From: WVWW01 sp041568335
Lineage (GTDB): Bacteria; Acidobacteriota; Polarisedimenticolia; Polarisedimenticolales; Polarisedimenticolaceae
NCBI GenBank assembly: GCA_041568335.1
Contig: JBFFZZ010000024.1
Location: forward strand, 1-19,995
Length of the DNA stretch: 19,995 nt
Direction of reading: 5' to 3'
Shown: piece by piece, positions 1 through 8,922 of the stretch
How positions within the stretch are numbered: position 1 is the stretch's first letter
Layout of the letters: each line of letters starts with the position of its first letter
Translations under genes and position numbers: made by a program
The notes under the pieces: generated by a model
The model's database searches: none
Seen by the model: only the letters and a program-made list of their open reading frames with translations
What the model was told of the DNA's origin: nothing

Positions 1-1
1 G

Positions 2-58
2 GGGAACACGGCGATCGCGACCAACGTGTTGACCGGCTCGCCGGGGGGGTGCCCATGA
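2..58 (+). CDS. 3' end of an upstream gene, probably another beta-helix protein (partial)
   Basis: Reading from base 2 gives an open frame of 18 residues ending in SPGGCP and a TGA at 56-58. All codons but the last end in G or C, as expected for a real gene here. The tail resembles the end of the next protein, where a Thr/Asn-rich stretch precedes PGGC, so a tandem beta-helix paralogue is likely. Its stop overlaps the next start as ATGA (55-58), the usual arrangement for translational coupling. Only 18 codons are visible, so the call rests on frame, codon use and that similarity. Confidence 0.5.
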   Translation, partial: GNTAIATNVLTGSPGGCP

Positions 59-1116
59 GGCATCGGATCACGCCTTGGGCGCTGCCGGTCGTGGTGGCCG
101 CGACGGCTTGGCTGGCCGCACCCGTGCGGGCCGCGGAGGGCCGGATCCCGCTCTTCCAGCCCGGAACCTACAGCGCGTCGGGTAAGTACATCGTGACGCG
201 GGACATCACGGCTACGGCTGCGGGCACCGTGCTCGAGTTCACGGGCAGCGGGAACGTGGTCGATCTCGACCTGAACGGCTTCACGATCACCGGCGTCAGC
301 GGCGTCGGGGGCAACGGAGTCATCAAGGCCAGGTTTCTCGCGGAGCTCCGGGTACGCAACGGAAGGATCACGGGATCCTCGTCGCTGGACGGCATCCGGA
401 CCGATGATCTCGGGCTGGTCGTGGTCGAGGATGTCACGATCGAGAACGTCGGCCGGGGCCTGGGCCTGTTCACCACGCGGCAGGCCCTGGTGCGGCGCAA
501 TACGATCGTGACGGCGCAGAGTAGCGGGATTACCGTCGGCGGAACCGTCGCGGCCACCTCCGTCATCACCGTCGAGGACAATTACGTCGAGGATGCCGGA
601 AACAACGGTTCGAGCACCTCCATCACCGTCGGGAACGACGTGGATAGCGTCACGATCCAGCGCAACAAGGTCGTCGGCTCGGGGGGCTCTTGGGGAATCG
701 CGGCGTTCGGTTTGCCGGGTACCGTGGAGATCCTGGAAAACACCGTCCAGAACTCGACGAACGGGGGGATCACGGTCCAGGCGGAGGGCTGTATCGTCGC
801 GGACAATGTCGTCACGAACACGGGCACCACGGGTTACTCCTTCACCGCTTCCGGCACGGAGCCGCGGTCCAGCTGCGTCATCCAGCGCAACGTCGCGACG
901 AACGTCACCGGCAACGGGATCATGCTTTCCATCGGCGGAAGCCTGGTCGACGGCAACCTCGTGAACGGGAGTACGAATTACGGTATCGTGCTGGGCAGCG
1001 GGATTCACGCCACCAGCGGCTACAAGAACAACACGACGGTCAACAACCCGGGCGGCTGCATCCTTGCACCGGCCGGCAATGTCGACCTGGGTCTCAATCA
1101 CTGCGTCACTCCCTGA
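55..1116 (+). CDS. Exported right-handed parallel beta-helix repeat protein
   Basis: A 353-aa protein starting at ATG 55; an in-frame GTG at 49 is less likely because the ATG overlaps the previous stop as ATGA. The N-terminus (MRHR, then a hydrophobic stretch ending in a VRAA-type site) is a signal peptide. The mature part opens with a segment typical of these proteins (IPLFQPGTYSASGKY, later LDLNGFTI). Irregular rungs of about 20-25 residues follow, rich in Asn, Thr, Val and Gly (VEDVTIENV, IQRNKVVGS, VEILENTVQNS, IVADNVVTNT). Such proteins form solenoids that bind or cleave polysaccharide or serve as surface structures. No catalytic residues could be assigned, so enzyme activity is not claimed. 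The FG-GAP gene starts 8 bp downstream, so the two are probably one transcript. Confidence 0.85.
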   Translation: MRHRITPWALPVVVAATAWLAAPVRAAEGRIPLFQPGTYSASGKYIVTRDITATAAGTVLEFTGSGNVVDLDLNGFTITGVSGVGGNGVIKARFLAELRVRNGRITGSSSLDGIRTDDLGLVVVEDVTIENVGRGLGLFTTRQALVRRNTIVTAQSSGITVGGTVAATSVITVEDNYVEDAGNNGSSTSITVGNDVDSVTIQRNKVVGSGGSWGIAAFGLPGTVEILENTVQNSTNGGITVQAEGCIVADNVVTNTGTTGYSFTASGTEPRSSCVIQRNVATNVTGNGIMLSIGGSLVDGNLVNGSTNYGIVLGSGIHATSGYKNNTTVNNPGGCILAPAGNVDLGLNHCVTP

Positions 1117-1124
1117 GCCCGGCC

Positions 1125-4100
1125 GTGAACGCCGCACACCGTTGCGCCCGGCTTCTGACGACGATGGGCCTCGTTTTCGCGTTCGCGTCCGGCGCTGCCG
1201 CGCAGCGGCCACTCGAGGACCCGGCCGCCGACTGGCCGTCCCGCGTGACCGCCGAGATCCGAAAAGCCGAGTACCGGATCAGCTTCCAGCGGGACTCGGT
1301 CCTGCCGGGCCACCCGGGCGGGCTGCACGCCGCGAATCGCGGCCAGGACCTCCGTGTCTACTTCCTCGCCGACGGTGTGGACGTGATGCGCCGCAGCGAA
1401 GCGGAGCCGTCGTGGACGCTTCGATTGTCGCGGCGCGAGTCCGACCCGGCCGGCGACCTCTGGCCCGCGCTGCGCGCTCGCCCGACCGCCGACGGCCGCA
1501 CCGCGACCTATTGGCGGGGCGACACGTGGGAGCGCTGGGAGAACACCGAGCGAGGCATCGTGATTCACCTCGGCGGTCCTGACAACGTGGTCTTCGAGAT
1601 CGAGACCGATCTGCAAGGCTTGGTGGCGGCGGAGGGCGGCGAGGTCGGTTTTTATCGTGACGGCGTGCGCGTCCTCCGTCTCGTACCCGACGGGGCTCAC
1701 GCGGCACGCTTCGCCCTGGAAGACGGCCGGCTGCGCATCGTCTGCGCGCCGCGGGCGGGCGGCCGCGGTTCGTGCAACGGCAGGCCGGTGGCGATCCGGT
1801 TGACGGGGCTGCTGCGTTCCGCCGTGCAGCAGGGATTGTCCCGGACCCCGGATTGGCTCGTCGACGGAAGCCGCAACGTGGCTCACTTCGGCGAGTCGGT
1901 GGCCACCGCGGGAGACGTGAACGGCGACGGCTTCAGCGACATCGTCGTGGGTGCCCCGACCTACGACAACGGGCAGCTGAGCGAGGGTCGCGCCTTCGTA
2001 TATCTCGGTTCGGCCAGCGGTCCGTCCACCTCGCCGGCGTGGACGGCCGAAAGCAATCAGGCGGGCGCTCTGTTCGGCTCGTCGGTGGCCGCGGCGGGTG
2101 ACGTGAACGGCGACGGCTTCGACGATCTGATCGTGGGCGCCGATTCCTTCAGCGCGGGGCAGACCGCTGAAGGACGGGCCTTCGTCTACCTCGGCTCGGC
2201 CGCCGGGTTGTCCACGTCGGCCGCGTGGACGGCCGAGGGCAACCAGGATCTCGCGCGCTTCGGGATGTCGCTCGCGACGGCGGGCGACGTCAACGGCGAC
2301 GGCTTCGATGACGTCGTCGTCGGCGCTCCCTTTTTCGACGCCGGCCAGACGGACGAGGGGCGCGTCTTCGTCTACCTCGGCTCGGCCACGGGACTTTCCG
2401 CCACGGCCGGCTGGACCGCCGAGAGCAACCAGAGCCAGGCCGGGTTCGGGGCCTCGGTGTTCGCGGCCGGCGACGTCGATGGCGACGGCTTCGGCGACGT
2501 CCTCGTCGGCGCACCGAATTTCGACAACGGCGAGACCAACGAGGGCCGCGCGTTCGTCTACACCGGCTCGACCGCGGGTCTGACGGCCACGCCCGCGTGG
2601 ACCGCGGAGATCGATCAGCCGAACGCGCTGCTGGGCAGCTCGGTCGCGACGGCGGGCGACGTCAACGGCGACGGCTTCAGCGACGTGATCGTCGGCGCCC
2701 CGTTCTTCGACAACCCGGAGAGCGCCGAGGGTGCGGCGTTCCTCTACCTCGGCTCGGCCTCGGGCCCGTCCGTTTCACCCGACTGGACCTCCGAGAGCGA
2801 TCAGGCCGGTGCGCGGTCCGGGTCGTCCGTCGCGCCCGCGGGGGACGTGAACGGCGACGGCTTCGGCGACGTCCTGGTCGGGGCGAGTTTTTTCGACAAC
2901 GGTGAGACCGACGAGGGCCGCGCCTTCGTTTACCTGGGCTCGGCGGCGGGTCTGTCGACCACGCCCGTCTGGGTTGCGGAGGGCGACCAGGACGACGCCC
3001 GTTTCGGGGACGCGTTGTCGACCGGCGGCGACGTGAACGGCGACGGCTTCGGCGATCTGCTGGTGGGCGCGAGCATGTTCGACAACCGGCAGACCGATGA
3101 AGGGCGCGCCTTCGTCTACCTCGGTTCGGGCTCGGGGCCCTCGACCTCGTCCGCGTGGGACACCGAGGGCGATCAGAGCCAGGCGCAGTACGGCGTCTCC
3201 GTCGCACCGGCCGGCGACGTGAACGGCGACGGTTTCAGCGACGTGCTCGTCGGTGCGAGCCTGTTCGATAACGGGCAAACCGACGAAGGGCGGGCGTTCG
3301 TCTACCTCGGTTCGGCCGCCGGCCCGTCCATCACACCCGCCTGGACCGCCGAGGGGGATCAGGACGGTGCGCAGTTCGGCCGGACGGTGGCGACGGCGGG
3401 CGACGTGAACGGCGACGGGTTCGCCGACATCCTCATCGCCGCACCGTTCTTCGACAACGGGGAAAACGACGAAGGTCGCGCGTTCGTCTTTCTGGGATCA
3501 TCCGGGGGACCGGCGGGCGCGCCCGGCTGGACGGCGGAGGCCGATCAGCCGGGGGCCGGCTTTGGACGCTCGGCAACGTTTGCGGGCGACGTCAACGGCG
3601 ACGGCTTCGGTGACGTCATCATCGGTGCCCCCCAGTTCGACAACGGCGAGACCGACGAGGGGCGCGCCTTCGTCTTTCTCGGATCGTCGACCGGCCTGTC
3701 CGCCATGGCCGGCTGGTCCGCCGAAAGCGATCTGCAGGGCGCGTTGTTCGGCCGGTCCGTTGCCGGGTCGGGGGACACCAACGGCGACGGCTTCGGCGAC
3801 GTGATCGTCGGCGCACCGGGCTCGATCGGCGGCCCGTCCACCGGACGAGCGTTCGTCTTTCTCGGATCGTCCAGCGGTCTGTCCGCCGTACCCGCCTGGA
3901 TGGTCGAGGACGAGCAGAGCAATGCCGGGTTCGGCGAGTCGGTCGCGACGGCCGGCGACGTGAACGGAGACGGCTTCAGCGACGTGATCATCGGCGCGAG
4001 CCTGCACGACAGCCTGACGGACTTCGACGACCGCGGGCGCGCCTACCTTTATTACGGTTCGCCCGCGGGTCCGTCCAACACGCTGGGCTGGAGCGCGGAT

Positions 4101-5597
4101 GGGGATCAGGACAGAGCGCTGTTCGGTGCCGCGGTGGCGACCGCGGGCGACGTGAACGGCGACGGCTTCAGCGACGTCGTGGTCGGGTCTCCCGATTACA
4201 CCAACGGCGAGACGCGGGAGGGCCGCGCCTTCGTCTACCTCGGCTCGGCCGCCGGCCCTTCCGCAGCGCCCGACTGGATCGCCGAAGGGGACAGCTCGAA
4301 CGCGCGCTTCGGATCCTCGGTGGCCGCGGCCGGGGACGTCAACGCGGACGGCTTCGGCGACGTGATCGTCGGCGCGCGGCTCTTCAGCAACCCGGAAACC
4401 CGCGAAGGACGCGCGTTCGTCTACCTGGGGAACGGTGTCGCCGGTCTCGACCGGTCCCGCGGTCAGCTACGGGTCGACGGTTCTCCCATCGGGCCGCTGG
4501 GCAGGTCCGATTCGGCGGACTCCTTCCGGCTCGAGGCGACCGGGCGTACACCGGCCGGCCGTGGAGACGTTCATCTGCAGTGGGAGGTGAAACCGCTCGG
4601 CGTCCCCTTCGATGCGACGGGCCTCGGAAACGGCCTCGTCACCGACACCGGCGCACCGATCGTGGGTGCGGGAAGTAGCGTCGGGCTCGACGAGGTCGTG
4701 GACGGCTTGAGCTCCGTCTTCTATCGCTGGCGGTTGCGCGTGGCCACGGGCTCCCCGTTCTTCCCGTGGTCGCCCTGGCTCTCCGCGCCGGACAGCAACG
4801 TCACCGAGACCAAGCTGCGAACGGCCGCCGCGCTGCCCCCGCCGAGCTTCCGTCTGGTCGGACCGATCACGAACGAGCTCGTTTTCCCGGATACGCCACC
4901 GCGGTTGTTCTCGTGGAACCGCGGCAACGCACAGCGCTTCACGCTGGAGTGGTCGCGAAACCCGCGGTTCGAGATCGTGACCGAGACCAGCGAGGAAGTG
5001 ATCGCAGCGCCGGGAGGCGGGGACATCCAGGTCTACGCTCCGGACACCGAGCGCTGGAAGCGGATCCTCGGCCTGGGGCAGGGCCCCGACTTCCGCCCGA
5101 CACCGGTCTTCTGGCGGATCCGTCCGGACAATGTCTCCTCTCAGGATCTCGGCCAGCTGGAGATCCGGGCGCTGCGCCTGTCCCCGGCCCTGCCACCCGT
5201 CCTGTTGTCCCCGCCGCCCGGCGCCGAGTTCCCGCCGGTCCAGCCGCCGACGCTGATCTGGAACGCGAACCACAACGAGCGGTACCGGGTCCGTTTCGCG
5301 ACCGGACCGGAGATCGGCTGGCCGCGCGTGGAGTCCGGTATCGAGTTCGACATCGTCGGGACGGAATGGACGGTCCCGGACGCGATCTGGACGCAGGTCG
5401 TGAATCTCTCGCAGTCGAGTGCCACGGGAACCGTTTACTACGTCCTGTTCGCCCGCGACGCGCTGGACCGGTTGACCTTCAGCCGGGTGCAGTCGTTGCG
5501 AGTCCTCCCGGGTGGGCCGGCTCCGGCCACGGGACCCGGGGCACCCCTACCCGGCGGGGCCGTCGATCGAACCCGGCCGAAACGCGATCGACGTTAG
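1125..5597 (+). CDS. Exported FG-GAP (integrin-alpha-like) 14-repeat protein
   Basis: About 1490 aa. The frame is open far upstream, but GTG 1125 lies 8 bp after the previous stop and gives a good signal peptide: basic n-region (HRCAR), hydrophobic MGLVFAFASG, cleavage near AAA-Q. ATG 1164 is the alternative but loses the basic region. Residues about 30-250 form a conserved-looking N-terminal domain (EYRISFQ, RVYFLADGVDV). Residues 255-1103 are 14 FG-GAP repeats, each with a Ca-binding loop of the DVNGDGFxD type followed by VGAP and EGRAFVYLGS. The C-terminal ~385 residues contain a domain ending FFPWSPWLSAP and then two fibronectin-III-like Trp/Tyr-rich segments. No cell-wall sorting or PEP-CTERM signal was seen. 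FG-GAP propellers generally bind proteins or surfaces and need calcium, so a surface adhesin or scaffold is likely. The caspase gene follows 10 bp later. Confidence 0.9.
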   Translation: MNAAHRCARLLTTMGLVFAFASGAAAQRPLEDPAADWPSRVTAEIRKAEYRISFQRDSVLPGHPGGLHAANRGQDLRVYFLADGVDVMRRSEAEPSWTLRLSRRESDPAGDLWPALRARPTADGRTATYWRGDTWERWENTERGIVIHLGGPDNVVFEIETDLQGLVAAEGGEVGFYRDGVRVLRLVPDGAHAARFALEDGRLRIVCAPRAGGRGSCNGRPVAIRLTGLLRSAVQQGLSRTPDWLVDGSRNVAHFGESVATAGDVNGDGFSDIVVGAPTYDNGQLSEGRAFVYLGSASGPSTSPAWTAESNQAGALFGSSVAAAGDVNGDGFDDLIVGADSFSAGQTAEGRAFVYLGSAAGLSTSAAWTAEGNQDLARFGMSLATAGDVNGDGFDDVVVGAPFFDAGQTDEGRVFVYLGSATGLSATAGWTAESNQSQAGFGASVFAAGDVDGDGFGDVLVGAPNFDNGETNEGRAFVYTGSTAGLTATPAWTAEIDQPNALLGSSVATAGDVNGDGFSDVIVGAPFFDNPESAEGAAFLYLGSASGPSVSPDWTSESDQAGARSGSSVAPAGDVNGDGFGDVLVGASFFDNGETDEGRAFVYLGSAAGLSTTPVWVAEGDQDDARFGDALSTGGDVNGDGFGDLLVGASMFDNRQTDEGRAFVYLGSGSGPSTSSAWDTEGDQSQAQYGVSVAPAGDVNGDGFSDVLVGASLFDNGQTDEGRAFVYLGSAAGPSITPAWTAEGDQDGAQFGRTVATAGDVNGDGFADILIAAPFFDNGENDEGRAFVFLGSSGGPAGAPGWTAEADQPGAGFGRSATFAGDVNGDGFGDVIIGAPQFDNGETDEGRAFVFLGSSTGLSAMAGWSAESDLQGALFGRSVAGSGDTNGDGFGDVIVGAPGSIGGPSTGRAFVFLGSSSGLSAVPAWMVEDEQSNAGFGESVATAGDVNGDGFSDVIIGASLHDSLTDFDDRGRAYLYYGSPAGPSNTLGWSADGDQDRALFGAAVATAGDVNGDGFSDVVVGSPDYTNGETREGRAFVYLGSAAGPSAAPDWIAEGDSSNARFGSSVAAAGDVNADGFGDVIVGARLFSNPETREGRAFVYLGNGVAGLDRSRGQLRVDGSPIGPLGRSDSADSFRLEATGRTPAGRGDVHLQWEVKPLGVPFDATGLGNGLVTDTGAPIVGAGSSVGLDEVVDGLSSVFYRWRLRVATGSPFFPWSPWLSAPDSNVTETKLRTAAALPPPSFRLVGPITNELVFPDTPPRLFSWNRGNAQRFTLEWSRNPRFEIVTETSEEVIAAPGGGDIQVYAPDTERWKRILGLGQGPDFRPTPVFWRIRPDNVSSQDLGQLEIRALRLSPALPPVLLSPPPGAEFPPVQPPTLIWNANHNERYRVRFATGPEIGWPRVESGIEFDIVGTEWTVPDAIWTQVVNLSQSSATGTVYYVLFARDALDRLTFSRVQSLRVLPGGPAPATGPGAPLPGGAVDRTRPKRDRR
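1887..4434 (+). repeat. Fourteen tandem ~186-bp coding repeats (FG-GAP units)
   Basis: Units start at the FG codons. Units 1-10 and 13 are exactly 62 codons, unit 11 is 61 (starting 3747), unit 12 is 64 (starting 3930), and unit 14 (from 4308) is cut after the YLG strand. The core encoding DVNGDGF is nearly identical at DNA level in most copies, usually GACGTGAACGGCGACGGCTT or with GTC. Unit 4 has DVDGDG, unit 11 DTNGDG and unit 14 DVNADG. Regular length with identical cores points to expansion by duplication or recombination. Confidence 0.95.
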
Positions 5598-5610
5598 GGA
5601 TCCAGAGTTG
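5596..5610 (+). promoter_or_regulatory. Ribosome binding site defining a TTG start
   Basis: AGGGA at 5596-5600 overlaps the FG-GAP stop codon and lies 7 bases before TTG 5608. No ATG or GTG close by would give a signal peptide, so this site decides the caspase start. Stop and ribosome site overlapping suggests coupled translation. Confidence 0.6.
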
Positions 5611-7560
5611 CGCGCTCGAGCTCTCCTTCTTTGCATCCTGCTGTCACCGTGTCCGGCGGTCGCGGTCGAGACCGCGGACGAAGATCCGGGATCGCGCAAG
5701 ATCGCGCTGCTCGTGGGTATCAGCCGCTATGCGCCTTCCGGCGGCTGGGCCGACCTGCACACGGAGGCCGACCTGGAGCGCATGCGCGCCGCTCTCGAAG
5801 CGCAGGGCTTCCCGCCTGACGACATCCACACGCTGCACGACAAGGACGCCGATCGGAAGGGCATCGAGGCGGCCTTTCGGAAGCATCTGATCGGGGGTGC
5901 GGCTCCCGGCGCGGTCGTCGTCTTCCACTACTCCGGTCACGGTCAACGCATCACCGACGACGATCACGACGAGCTCGACGGGTACGACGAGGCGCTGGTC
6001 CCGTTCGACGCCCCCAGGCGGTTGGTCGACGGCTACGATGGCGGCAAGCACCTGCGCGACGACGACCTCCACGACTGGCTGCGCGAGCTGCGACGGAAAG
6101 TGGGGCCGAGCGGTGATGTGGTGGTCTCGCTGGACTCGTGTTTCTCGGGCGCCGCCACGCGTGGTCTTCCCGCGCGCGGTGCGCCGGAACCGCTGGGCCC
6201 GCCGCAGGCGAGGCGCGAGGGCTCGCCCGGTGTCGACCGTGCCGGTGGATTCGTCGACGCTGCCGGGGCACCGTTCATCTTCTTTTCCGCCGCGCGACAC
6301 GACGAGCTGGCCTTCGAGACCCGCGACGAGCAGGGGCGACCGATCGGCTCGCTGTCCTTCGCGCTCAGCACCGCGCTGGGCAACGCGGACGCCGACACGA
6401 CCTACCGCGACCTGCACGACGAGGTCAAACGCATCATGGCGGGCCACGTGCGCAACCGTCCGCAGCTCGAGGGCCAGGCCAACCGGCGGATCCTGGGCGG
6501 TCGGGCGGTGTCGCAGAAGCCCTACTACGAGATCCTGACGTACGACGCCGCGAGCAACACCGCGCAGGTCAAGGGCGGCGCGCTGGCGGGTCTGCTCGAG
6601 GGCAGCAGGGTCGTGGTTCACCCGGCGCGTACGCGCGATCCCGGGAACGCGACGCCGCTGGCGACGGGCGAGGTGCGCAAGTCGCGCACGCTGACCTCCG
6701 AAGTGGTCCTTGCCGGAGCGGCCGGCGCGGCCGGGATCGAGACCGGCTGGCTGTTCGTCACGGCACCGGCCTTCGGTGAGGTTCGTATCCGGGCGATGAT
6801 CGGCGCCGGAGAATGGCGTGCCGCGCTGGTCGAGGATCTCGGGACCGCGACCTGGATCGAGCGGGTCGACGACCGCGAGGCGTCCGACGTGGTGATCGAG
6901 GAGACCGGTCGCGGCGTCGAGGTGGTCGAGACCGTTGATGAAACGCCGTTGCTCGCGCCGCTCGCGTCTGCCGGCGAGGATCTCGTGTCGAGGGTCCGCC
7001 GTGCCCTCGAGGACTTCGCCCGCAACCGCTGGCTGCGCCGCCTCGACGCGACCTCACGCGACATCCGGGTCACGCTGGAGCTCCGGCCCTGCCGGCTCGT
7101 GACCATCGACGAGGCATCCGTCGGTCGCGTCTCCTCATGCGCCGGCGCCCTCGCCCGCACGACGGAGGGCGGCGAGCTCGATCTGCGGATCGGAGACCAC
7201 TTCGAGCTGACCCTCGTCAACGACGGCCGCCGGGACGCCTACGTCGTGGTGCTCGACCTGATGCCCGACGGCCGCATCGACATGCTCTACCCCGGAAGGG
7301 AAGAGATGGGGGAGGACAACAAGCTCCCCCGCGGCAAGAGCTTCAAGATCCCCGGGACGTTCGTCGTCGGCGAACCGCTGGGCAACGAGATGCTCAAGCT
7401 CATCGCCAGCCGCACACCGATCGATCTGCGACCGATCCTCAGCGATGCCCCGTCCGCGATCGCGGCTCGAGGCGAGGGCGGGCTGACGTCGACGCTGGCG
7501 TCGGGCTCGGTGAGCACGGATTCGATCCCGTTCACCGTGTCGGCGGCCGAGGAGCCCTAG
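5608..7560 (+). CDS. Exported caspase-like (C14) peptidase with DUF4384 domain
   Basis: 650 aa from TTG 5608. The N-terminus (MRARALLLCILL...AVA) is a signal peptide with probable cleavage after residue 19; LSPC is not a proper lipobox. Residues about 30-285 are a caspase/metacaspase p20-type domain: IALLVGIS strand, His111 in YSGHG, Cys178 in DSCFSG, then FFSAARHDELAFE and a Ser-Phe-Ala-Leu helix. Both catalytic residues are present, so an active cysteine peptidase is expected. A middle region (about 310-390, GLLEGSRVVVHP) resembles the beta-rich segment seen in caspase-DUF4384 proteins. Residues about 525-615 (LTLVNDG, YVVVLDL, LYPG, FKIPGTF, EMLKLIAS) match the DUF4384 pattern. It is the last gene of the operon, suggesting action on exported or surface proteins, perhaps the FG-GAP or beta-helix products; that link is inference. 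Confidence 0.88.
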   Translation: MRARALLLCILLSPCPAVAVETADEDPGSRKIALLVGISRYAPSGGWADLHTEADLERMRAALEAQGFPPDDIHTLHDKDADRKGIEAAFRKHLIGGAAPGAVVVFHYSGHGQRITDDDHDELDGYDEALVPFDAPRRLVDGYDGGKHLRDDDLHDWLRELRRKVGPSGDVVVSLDSCFSGAATRGLPARGAPEPLGPPQARREGSPGVDRAGGFVDAAGAPFIFFSAARHDELAFETRDEQGRPIGSLSFALSTALGNADADTTYRDLHDEVKRIMAGHVRNRPQLEGQANRRILGGRAVSQKPYYEILTYDAASNTAQVKGGALAGLLEGSRVVVHPARTRDPGNATPLATGEVRKSRTLTSEVVLAGAAGAAGIETGWLFVTAPAFGEVRIRAMIGAGEWRAALVEDLGTATWIERVDDREASDVVIEETGRGVEVVETVDETPLLAPLASAGEDLVSRVRRALEDFARNRWLRRLDATSRDIRVTLELRPCRLVTIDEASVGRVSSCAGALARTTEGGELDLRIGDHFELTLVNDGRRDAYVVVLDLMPDGRIDMLYPGREEMGEDNKLPRGKSFKIPGTFVVGEPLGNEMLKLIASRTPIDLRPILSDAPSAIAARGEGGLTSTLASGSVSTDSIPFTVSAAEEP

Positions 7561-8915
7561 GGCGCGTCCTCGTACCTGAGCACTTCCATCCGGACCACGA
7601 ACGAGCGCAGGAAGTCGATGAAGACGCGGTTGTAGATGCCGTTGTGGTTGGTGACCACCTCGTCGGTCGTGCCGATCACGATGAACGGATTCCGACCCGC
7701 GTTGTCGGGATCGGTCGGCTCCAGATCGACGGTGGCGAAGACCATCGACTCGGGATCCACCGTGTCGGCGGAGATCTCGATCTCGGCTTCGGACAGCGAG
7801 CCCACCTCGATGTACCGGCAGCGGCAGCCGCTCGATCCCCGGGCCTGCCGGGGCGTGCGTTCGACGATGTCCGGCAACATCTCCCCGCGGCTCGACGCCG
7901 GCTCCATCCAGTGCGTGCGGTAGGGTTCGTAATGGCCGACCGCCGTTCGCGTTCTCTCTTTTTCCTCTTTCGTCAGACCCCGCTTGAAGAGCGTCGCGAG
8001 CTTGCGTCCCATGCGGAAGAACTTGCGGGTCGCGGTATCGGATTCCGAGGTGACGACGACGAGAGCGGCGGGCTGTTGTGTGGCCTCGTCCGCGCGTGCG
8101 GAAGCCATCTCGTGGATCGGCGTGTAACGCGCGGCCTCGAACGCCGGGTTGATCAGCACGACGAGATCCCCGACGCCATCCACCGCAGCGCCGGGCTTCG
8201 TGCCCGCCAACCGTTCCTCGAACAGGGACGATAAGGCGCTGTAGACGAGTGCCCCGCCGAAACTGTGCGCGACGATCACCAGACGCGAACGCTTGGCGCT
8301 GGCGTTCAGGCGATCACGCACGCCCTCGAGCCGCAGGAACACATCCAGCGCCTCACCTTCGCCGATGCGGTGGGCCGCCGCCTTGCGCTTGTAGAAGGTG
8401 AACTCTCGCGGACCCGGCATCTTGGCCGTCAGCCCACGCCACCCGAGGTAGATCCCGACGATCCTCCGCGGCTCGTAGCCACTCTCGGCCGCCTGCAACC
8501 GCTCCAGGTTGTCCAGACCGGTCAACACCTCGCGGAAGCAGACGACGTTCTCGTCACAGACGGACGCGTTGTGCCTCCAGCCGTGAACGTAAACGACGAC
8601 CACCGCTCCGGGGCCGCCGGCCCCGCCGGCCTCCTCCAGGATGAGGTTCTCCGCGCGTTCCAGCTGGGCGGGCTCGCGGAGCCGCCCCTGATCGTCGAAC
8701 TCCACGAAGGCGAGCGCGAAGTCCGGGTGCTCCTCGACGCTGTGCCTCTCCACCTCGGCACGGTGGGCTTCGTCGTCCCTGATTTCGAGAATCGATGTCC
8801 GGATGCGCTCATCGGGGACCCGGAGCGGTCGCTTCGTGGTGCAGGCCGCAAGTCCCAGCGCTAGCCATGCGGCGCAGGCCAGACCGAGCGCTCTTTCCAA
8901 ACGGCCACGGTTCAT
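7557..8915 (-). CDS. Lipoprotein alpha/beta hydrolase
   Basis: 452 aa. The N-terminus has an Arg-containing n-region, a hydrophobic core and a lipobox LAAC with Cys25, so a lipoprotein is predicted. The hydrolase fold is shown by VYVHGWRHN (residues 108-116, oxyanion-hole HGW) and a nucleophile elbow AHSFGG with Ser218. The acid and base of the triad are not certain; a His in the C-terminal TNHNGIYN region is one candidate for the base. HGW-type proteins of this kind are related to DUF900/lipase-like hydrolases, and the substrate cannot be deduced. No Shine-Dalgarno precedes the ATG; a TATCAT lies 7 bases upstream, suggesting a leaderless message. The stop overlaps the convergent caspase stop within CTAG (7557-7560). 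Confidence 0.8.
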   Translation of the reverse strand: MNRGRLERALGLACAAWLALGLAACTTKRPLRVPDERIRTSILEIRDDEAHRAEVERHSVEEHPDFALAFVEFDDQGRLREPAQLERAENLILEEAGGAGGPGAVVVVYVHGWRHNASVCDENVVCFREVLTGLDNLERLQAAESGYEPRRIVGIYLGWRGLTAKMPGPREFTFYKRKAAAHRIGEGEALDVFLRLEGVRDRLNASAKRSRLVIVAHSFGGALVYSALSSLFEERLAGTKPGAAVDGVGDLVVLINPAFEAARYTPIHEMASARADEATQQPAALVVVTSESDTATRKFFRMGRKLATLFKRGLTKEEKERTRTAVGHYEPYRTHWMEPASSRGEMLPDIVERTPRQARGSSGCRCRYIEVGSLSEAEIEISADTVDPESMVFATVDLEPTDPDNAGRNPFIVIGTTDEVVTNHNGIYNRVFIDFLRSFVVRMEVLRYEDAP

Positions 8916-8922
8916 CCCAGGG

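Noticed and set aside
690..1124. Upstream extension of the FG-GAP frame into the beta-helix gene
   Set aside because: It overlaps a clear gene in another frame, reads as low-complexity Arg/Gly/His sequence, and would hide the signal peptide.
4560..4568. RGD tripeptide in the FG-GAP protein (about residue 1146)
   Set aside because: RGD arises often by chance in Arg/Gly/Asp-rich high-GC proteins, and nothing around it suggests an exposed integrin-binding loop.
5644..6621. Long minus-strand open frame opposite the caspase
   Set aside because: A high-GC shadow of the caspase; no motif, no ribosome site, and composition typical of antisense frames.
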